64,000 bases of DNA from Sipunculus nudus (Eukaryota; Annelida; Sipuncula; Golfingiida; Sipunculidae), in contig CM049313.1 in assembly GCA_026874595.1 (NCBI GenBank), positions 35,551,159 to 35,615,158 of the forward strand. The letters are read 5' to 3'. Below, in pieces: positions 14,401 to 23,400 of the stretch. The position numbers and the translations under genes were made by a program. The notes beneath the pieces were generated by a model. The model was not told the DNA's origin. It saw nothing but the letters and a program-made list of their open reading frames with translations, and did no database searches. Within the stretch, counting starts at the first letter, position 1. Every line of letters begins with the position of its first letter.

Positions 14401-17400
14401 TGTATAACAGTATCCATTAGGAATTTTGAACGAGGACCTTCCTCGAAAGGGCTGGTGGTTGGGGGCGATTCCTACTTCTTTTGCCTCGAACAATAAGGCT
14501 GGCAACTCTTCCCCCCAAGGAAACCCTTCATGACAAGCTATATGGGCCCTATAGCGCGAGTCATAAAACTGCCATGCGTCAGTCCTGGGGTATTTGTGGC
14601 GTAGATGTTGTACTTGGTAAAGATGTTTGAAAAGAGCTGCTGCCTCTGATGGGAAAGCACAAGATCTTACATACGCAAAACGTGAATATGCTTTTAACCA
14701 CAGATCAAATGTGGGGATAGTGGGTAATTGTGAGGACTCTGAGGTGTCTCTCCTGGGTCTAGGGCGCTCTTCAGGGTCGAGAAACTCGGCGAGGTCCACA
14801 TAATCACGGCTTAAGGCCTTCTTTTTCACTTCTAGCGTTAGGGGTGCTGTTATTGGTTCATAGGAGTCTGGTAGTGGTTGAGGAGATTGATGTGGATGTA
14901 CAGGGGCTGCTGACCTACCTAGCAATAAACTGACAGCATGTGTGCTGGCAGCGGTGTGGAGATTCCCCGCATTCACACTTGGGGCCATCGGTGCTGAAGC
15001 AGCGTTCGGGACTGTGTGCCCTGATGATCTTGGATGGTTGAATTGCGTAGGAGGCTGCCCTAGGAGACTGGTGCGTAGGAGACTGGTGCCCTGCCCATTC
15101 TGTCTGTTGACTGTATGCATGGAAAGGTCCATGGGTGCTGTCGAAGTAGCTGTTGGAACCTCACATTGCGAAGCAGCCAGTCTTTGGTCTATCAGACCGT
15201 TTACAAATTCCACCATATCTTGGCTAATGTGGTTCTGAGAAGACAGGCCAGGTCGAGGCACGCTATGTGAACCCGGAGTTGCTGTTGATGACAGGTTGAT
15301 CAGTTGATTTTGCGCATGTGGACCCAGAGGTGGCGTACTGTATGTATGTGCTGGTGAAGCGAAAGTCACCCCACGCCTAGGGGTTGGCGGTGTTGACGGA
15401 GGGGCCATTGCAGTTGAGCAGGTTGCTTGGCACATCGCCGAGGTTTCCGGCACTGCTGACTGAATTCGAAAGCCGTTGGTAGTGGATGGTGGTGTGGTGG
15501 ATGCAACTGGCGTAGGAAGGACCAGCGTCAGAGGTGTGGTCTGGTCATCAGTAGGTGTCTCTGTTATATAGTCATCCAGGGCTGGTGGTACCCTCCGACG
15601 TCTGGCTGAGGCACGGGTGACCGCTGGAGATGTGCTGGCCAAACGACGTCGTCCACGTGTTTGTGGCATCTGAAAATAATATGCACACAGCAGCAGTGCT
15701 TATTCGACAAGCAAAGAGCAACTGATCAGTGATAAAATGGGTAAATTTACTATCTTAAAGTCCATTTGTCTTGCGTACCAAGTACTGATATGTGATTGCA
15801 TGAATGAATGAAGAAGAAATTAGCTTATTACAATGACTGTAGCAAGGAAGATGGTGCATTTGTTGTAAATCGTCAAATAGCCATATTGTGGCCGTGATTT
15901 TTTTATTTTTTTTTTATTTCTTTTATTTTTTATACAAGTCTAAACTAAGACAGTGCTATGTAATTGTTGGATTCCATTAAATACAATATGTAAAAGGGTG
16001 CACAAGAGGTTACGTCCAAACTAGGACAGGAATAATACCCAAACTAGGGCAAAGGCACTAGTTACACCTGTATATCCAACGTAGCAAACATGACAAAACA
16101 AATGTGTATAAAACCAAGCCCAAACTAGGGCTCCATACCTGTGAGCTATTCGGACCACTAAGATCGCCAGTATATGTTGGCATATACTGCAGTAAAAAGC
16201 TTAAATAAATGAATTCATACAGGCCAAATATTATATATCCAGCTGTAGCTTATTCGAAAAAGGGGTCGAATGTGGTAGTAGGAAAAACGAACCAAATCAT
16301 AATAAACGAAGGGGTTCATAATAATCTTATAATAGTATCAATACAGCACGAGTTATGGTCGTAAGGTCATAAAAATGTTATAGGAAACTGCCATCAAGGC
16401 CTATGTGGCGGTCAATTATTGCCGTACTATGTGAATGAAATGGAAATAATAAACTATCATCCAACCTATAAAAGGCAAAGTATGTCCAGATACTACGTTT
16501 ATGCTTTGCAAGCAGTACCGTCTAGTGCTTACCGAAGCTTACTTCTGGTTGCCCATAAAACCACGGAGCGCTTTAACGAGCATGAAAAATTCCCATTCCC
16601 TTTGTCATTCAAATGGACACCATCCGGGTTGAATTGAGAACCAGAGCTCAAGCAAAATCCACGATGTTTCCAAAAACAAATTGGGAAATCGCTCTGGTGT
16701 GTAAGCTCACGGACTGCGTTGTTATAAGCGGCCACGTGAGCGTTATAGGCCGCGTACGGCAAAGACCCGGGAGTACGGGGGAAAACCGAGCCAAGAATCG
16801 CTCTTCGAACCTCGTAAACCTCGCAAGTCATTTTACAGAATGAGAAAACTTTATGGGCTAAAGCTTCTGGGGAAAGGGATGGGTCACAGAGGTCGTTGGA
16901 GCCCACATCAATAAATAATATGTCAGGCTTTCGTTCCTCGATAACCCGCATAGTGGCAGCACTGGTCAGCGATTTCGCGCTACATTTACTATGGACCTTC
17001 ATCCCCCCAACGCCATGAAATCCCACAGAAAACGCGTCAGGCGCCAATCCAAGGTTGGGATCTAACTTCCACTTTTTGCAGATTTCAGCTGCCTGCGTCT
17101 TGCTATTAAGACCCGCGTTAAGGAAAGCCTGAACCCTACGAACAAAAGAATGACCTAGAACCAAGACACGAATTTCACGCTTCTGTTCCCCGGACGATCC
17201 CATTGTCGAGGAGATAGGGGGTATAAAATAATGACACTTACCCTTTCAGCACAGACTCAGTGTTTCAGACGATCGTATGTCCCCTCGAATCTTGTAATCG
17301 CAGGGTTGTAAAGTATGAGGCTCGACAATTTGCACGACAGCAGTGTTGACTTTCGTACTTGAAAATCAATGTGAATGATGTCTGTTGGCCGGTCAGGGTT

Positions 17401-20400
17401 GAACTGACCGCACCGACTAATGTTTAATCACGGGTAAATTCAGGTGGACCCACGTGACCTTTTACCCACGGGTCATTGGATAATTACTCTTAGGACAAGT
17501 AGGAAGGCGTTTGATTGGCTATTACATTTGTACATGATAGATCACTTAATTACCTTAAATATGGGTATTACATATGACCGATCACAGAACACGGCTGCTT
17601 ACTATATCTAACTACTGACAACAATCTTTCTTGTGTCTACCAACCTATCTAGCAGGTGAAAATACCCTGTGGGAGAGGCTTGTCTATAAAGTGTTTAAAG
17701 TACACTGCTGTACTTGAAACCTAATAATTGTACAGGTGACAGGTATGTACTATTGCCTTTTGCATATGTTGATGTATTCAACCATCTCTGTTGGTATGTT
17801 TGTGTGTTTGATATCTCCTAAATTTTCCATTGGTCTTACCAGAGCTTAATTGTTGACTGGCCCTCTTCATAATTTGTACATTCTTTCCACTCTTTGACAC
17901 ACAAATATGCTTAAATTAGATCGTTTGATTGCTCTGCAGGCTTAATGACTGTACTGTACAATCATGTTTCACTCAAAAACAAGTGCAACCTTCAGGGGTT
18001 CCTTGATGTTACACACCAAGAATCCGCAGGTGTGTTATACAGAACCTCGACGCCAGGATAATCATAAGTTTCTGCCCTGTCACAAAGAATGGAATTCTGC
18101 AGATGTACACAGTATCAAGCTAAGCTAACATTTAAAAATGGAGGCAGTGACTTCTACCAAAAAAATTAAACAAATTCAAACTTAAACAATTTTTTTTTAA
18201 TTCATCTTTTATATATTGTATTTATCTTTCACACAGATGACTTCCAGAAACAGGCCAATGGTCTCATCCTGTGCTACAGTCTGAAGAATCCTTCTTTCCC
18301 AGAATATATTTTCAACACTGAAAGCGGTGTCATGTGCCTGGACAGTCACCCGGAACACCCCTTCTTGCTCGCTGTTGGCTTTTATAATGGCAGTGTAGGA
18401 GTATATAACCTCGCCAGTGGAAAACGTGACCCCATGTATATGAGCTCAGCAAAGAACGGAAAACATACAGATCCTGTCTGGATGGTGAGATCTTTAAGAA
18501 TAATATCCCATCACTATTTTACTTCCCCTTCCATCTGTCCATTATTCGGTTATTGGCTTGTGGACGCATTTTAAGCCAAACCTTTAAACCAAAACCTTCA
18601 ATCTTTCATGTGCAGCTCATCTACAAATAAAGGTAGAACCCTATTTATTTTTAGGTCAAGGTCATATAGGATCCACTACTTGAATAACTTGTGAACACAT
18701 TTTTAAGCAAACTTTTTAGCACAAGCTTCAATCTTTTATTCATGGCTCACTAGCCAATAAAGGTAGAACCCTATAGATTTTGGAAAGAAAAAAATTTACT
18801 TCACTGTAAAACTTTGCCATCAAACTCTCTCATCATATAGATTCCTGTAGGACAACCTCCTCGCAGTACTTTTTTGTCACATCACTGCACTTTTTTAACC
18901 CTGAAACTTGTAACAGGTTTTAATTCTCTGAGTTTCTCAAAACACCTCATGGTGGCTGTCCTTTTGCATACACACTAAAACCCGGATGTCAGGTGGCATG
19001 TCAAGATTTTGGGTATACCTCTACTTGTTATAATAATAACCAAATTTAAGTTCACAGCTGTACAGACTTTGGTAATTCTAGCTGAAATCATCAGCAATGG
19101 TTGTATTTAAAATCTATCACTACACTTGTTTGAGAGAGTTTCAAAGCAGCCAGTCATTAAGTGCTCCTTTATATTACTGAATAAGCCATGTAGATTTTCC
19201 TTTTTATTTAGTATTCCATAACTTCACTACCTGATGAAAAAGTATATTAACTTTGCATCTTTATAGTAATCACATATAATAAAAAGTAGTATTGGTAATC
19301 ATATAAAGAAGACCTGCATATTTACACAAGTGTTTAAATCAGTTTCAATTATAATTTATGAAATTATATGAATTTTTAATTCCAGGTGAGGTGGCAGAAA
19401 GATGATTTAGACAATAACCTTAATTTCTATTCAATTTCGTCTGATGGTAGAGTGGTCAACTGGACTCTAGTAAAGGTGCGTATTATCAATCTGCTTTGAT
19501 CTTGATGAGTTTATAATCACTTTAATTTCTTAAAGAAAGAAATCTAGACTTTGCTTCGCCAGACTTTGCTTCAATATCACTCCTGCCTAAAAAATTTAGT
19601 AAACATCGAACAGGAACGACCATTGTCTGATAATTTTGATGAATCCAGTTCTTGTTACATAAAGGTTTACTAAAGCATGTGCTGATGTGTGCAAAAATAT
19701 ATTTTCTTTTCATGCAACTTTCTCCAAGCATATTAGAAGTAAACAGCCACCAGTTCTGAAACCTGTTGGTGTTATTAAGCACTGCATTAGAAAAGTCCAG
19801 GCCACTGTGCAAGTTCAATTCTTGGTATTTCTAATCCATGAACTGTTTCACTCTGACAGGGTTATCTGCTCACTGAGTACTGTAGTTTATTGTGTATATT
19901 TTATGTAATTTCTGATCAGAATGAACTGACATACCATGATGTGATCAAGCTGGTACTTGATGATGTCTCAAGTGATGGCCCAGATGGAACACAACTCATA
20001 ACCCATGGTGAGTTGTTCTGTTTTTCTCTGTATCTGTCTCACCTCCTCAGATCAAATATGTAATCTGGTGAATTTATATATTTATACAAGTGTAATAAAT
20101 CATTAGCATATTACCCCTACTTTTGAGTTGGGAAGGTCTGCGTGAATTTGTCTTAGACAGATTTCCATGGGATGACTTTTAACACGACCAGGCTTTCAGT
20201 ACGCTGACCTTGATACCCCATCTGATAGATTTTCTGCATTAGATGCTTCAGGAAATAATGTCAAATTTTTCAGGATGCAAGTTAAAGTATGAATAATGAC
20301 CTCCTTAGGACACACATGGCATTGTTCCTGTCGGATCAATACCTAAAATGGGCCTTTCTGAGGCACAAGCGCAGAGGATTGGTGTGTAGAGTAGGAGTGC

Positions 20401-23400
20401 CATCAAACGTCCATTATGGTATTATACATTCAGGAAAAATTCCCTTTTACTTTTATTTTTTATTTAGATGTCAGTACCTTTTCCAGATATTGTTACTTTT
20501 TTTTAAGTTTTTCCTTATCAAAGTCAAACAAAGAAGGAAAGTTATACACTTTTCACATGTCCCAGGTATACACCTTCAATAAATTTGTCACTGATGGATA
20601 CAGCCAGATATGTGAAGTACAGTTATATAATGTATGCTTATACCTTACACTGCAGTATATTTCTGTTTCAGGGGGTGGGACAGCCTTTGATTTCCACAAG
20701 GAAAAAGACTACCTGTTTGTGTGTGGAACAGAGGAGGGCAAAATACACTGCTGCTCTAAAGCCTACTCAAGTAACTTCCTGGACACCATACAAGCACACA
20801 ACATGGCCATATATAAAGTGGTCTGGAACAACTATCATCCAAACCTCTTCATCACCTGTAGTGCTGACTGGAACGTCAAGATCTGGGACATGCACTACAC
20901 CAGAACGTGAGTGCTTTAATCCTTGTGCATTTATCAAACAAAGATCGCAGGGATCACTTGTCAGTTGGTTGGCCTACTCAGTGAAAGTGGTCTAGATGTG
21001 ATATCATAGTTGAGGCAGTTTAGTTTGAGAATTGTTTTTTGCTGATAACTTTCATTGGCATGTATGAAAGTGCAACCATGGTTTAAAGTAAGTGCTCAGT
21101 TGGAAGGCCTTCAGTTATATTTCGTTAGATAGAAGTCAGCTGTCCAAACATCTTAGATCCAAGGAATTTTATCATAATCTGGTAGTTGTCATTCCTTGAA
21201 GTGCCTGGCACAAAAAGCTATATTTTTATATTTTCTTCCACCTTACCAGGATTACTCTCCCGAGGCAGCGGAAATCTTGCGCTTCTAAAGAAGCAACTGA
21301 TTTTCACGCTGCCAGCTTGGACCGTTTATGATATATTTAGACACCAGATGGCGGTTTGTTGTCCACTGAAATAAACGTGCGTACGATGTGACAAGCAGCC
21401 AATCAGATGCCAATAAACAAACACTCGACAGGCATCCTGGCTCCGCCCATTGCCCCGCTTCAAGCGCCGTTTGATGAGTTTCCGGTCGAATTTAAATTGC
21501 TCCTTCTGCATTCTCGCATCATCGACCGATTCGATTATGACATTATGACTGTGTTAGCGTACCCATGTATCTGTTGTCTGCAGAACTGAAACCAGCCAGC
21601 GAGGTGTGCACGCAGCCTTTGTTGTTACGTTTCGTTTGAATTACAGCTCACCGGCCGAGCATCCTATGTGCCCATGGCCCTAAGAAAACCACGTCAGGGG
21701 CAATTCTCTCTGAGCCTGTGGCCTGCTTAGACGGTTACGCTGGGGGATGAGCTGTCACTCAATAAGAAATGAATATGATTGGCCCCGTGTATTCCTCGCT
21801 TGGCTTTGTCTTCCAGCACAAAGTTTCATCTGATTGGACAAAAGTACAGTGCTCCCCTCTGGTGTTGCAAAGCAGGATACGAGGTCATAACAAACAGCGC
21901 CTTACAATATAGGAAGTAGCCCTATAGGTAAAGCGCTGTGTAAAGAGCGTATACCAGGATATACACAAGGTATATTTTCTTGCAGGAATGAGAAGGGCCA
22001 GAGGGAGCCTATGTTTAGCTTTGATCTGAATTCTGCTGTTGGTGATGTTGCCTGGGCACCTTATTCTTCTACTGTATTTGCCGCTGTAACCGCTGATGGA
22101 AAGGTAAAGGTTGTTTTGTTGCCTCTGTTGTATATTCCTTGCTATTCTCCAAAACAAAACATATCTGGCCATTCCAGATATTACTAGCCTATGTGCTTAA
22201 TTAATTTATATTTTTCCTGTCAATGTTCAAGTTTTTCTCCAATGGGACAAATATGTTGATATTCTCATAGTATTTATAAGGATCATAATAATTGTTAGCA
22301 GTCATATTCTTACATATTTTGGGTAGTAATAATGGGCAATAGTACAGTTCAAGGGACCTTACAAATGTTATCAGAGCATTTGTATACCTAATGGCAATAC
22401 TGAACATTTTAAGTTAGAAATAAGATCATTTACCAAGTGTCCCCTTTTCTAACCCTGCTACATGCAAATTTAGAATCATTTTTATGCCCCCGCCACAAAG
22501 TGGCCGGGGCATATAGTTTTACCCATGTCCGTCATTCCGTCCTTCCGTCCTTCCGTCATTCCGAAATCAAACAGTTATACGGACTTTTTTTCGCAATGCC
22601 TGCAGATATTGGCCTGATTTTTGGTGTGTGGGCAGATATAGACCAGTTACAGATCGAGTTTGTGTTTCGTCCCGGTTTACCTAATTTTGATCGTTTTACA
22701 GCTCCTAAACTTAGAAAATTTCATGAAAAATAGAAATATTCATGACAGATACACATGTACAGACTTTTTTTTCGCAATGCCTGCAGATATTGGCCTGATT
22801 TTTGGTGTGCGGGCAGATAAAGACCAGTTACAGATCGAGTTCGAGTTCGCGTTTCGTCCCGGTTGACCTACTTTTGACCGTTTAACGGCTCCTGAACATA
22901 GAAAATTTCATGAAAAATATGAAATTTCATGACAAATACACATGTACAGACTTTTTTTCGCAATGCCTGCAGATATTGGCCTGATTTTTGGTGTGTCTGC
23001 AGATATTGACCAGTTACAGATGGAGTTCGCATTTTGTCCCGGTTGACCTACTTTTGACTGTTTTACGGCTCCTGAACATAGAAAATTTCATGTAAAATAT
23101 AAATTTTCATGACAAATACACTTGTACAGACTTTTCTTCACAATACCTGCAGATATTGGCCTGATTTTTGGTGTGTTGGCAGATTATGACCAGTTACAGA
23201 TCAAGTTCACGTTTTGTCCCAGTTGACCTATTTTTGACCGTTTGACGGTGCTCTAACATAGAAAATTTCATAAAAAGGTGCACATGTATGGACTTTTTTT
23301 CGCAGTGCCTGCAGATACGGGCCTGATTTTTGGTGTGTAGGCAGATAATGACCAGTTACAGATAGAGTTCTTGTTTTGTCTCAGTTGACCTACTTTTGAC

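Larger units (their letters stand above)
10246..17725 (-). mobile_element. Complete Ngaro-type tyrosine-recombinase retrotransposon
   Basis: A 7.48-kb element read on the minus strand, inserted antisense in DNAI1 intron 3. The order from its 5' end is repeat A1 (17725-17361), SGNH hydrolase ORF, Gag-like ORF, RT-RNase H ORF, tyrosine recombinase ORF, repeats B1 and A2 abutting, a 67-base spacer, then repeat B2. Split direct repeats with RT, RNase H and a tyrosine recombinase, and without a methyltransferase or integrase domain, define the Ngaro branch of DIRS-like elements. A1 and A2 differ at one base in 365, and B1 and B2 look identical. All four ORFs lack internal stops, so the copy looks young. 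There is no target duplication, as expected for recombinase-mediated insertion. DIRS1 proper has inverted repeats and so is excluded. Confidence 0.93.

Noticed and set aside
14942-15238. 98-codon plus-strand frame
   Set aside because: It is the antisense shadow of the low-complexity part of the Gag-like ORF.
22437-22866. Frames inside the GCCCCCGCC repeat
   Set aside because: The same text recurs in the tandem units with stops and shifts. This is repeat sequence, not a protein.
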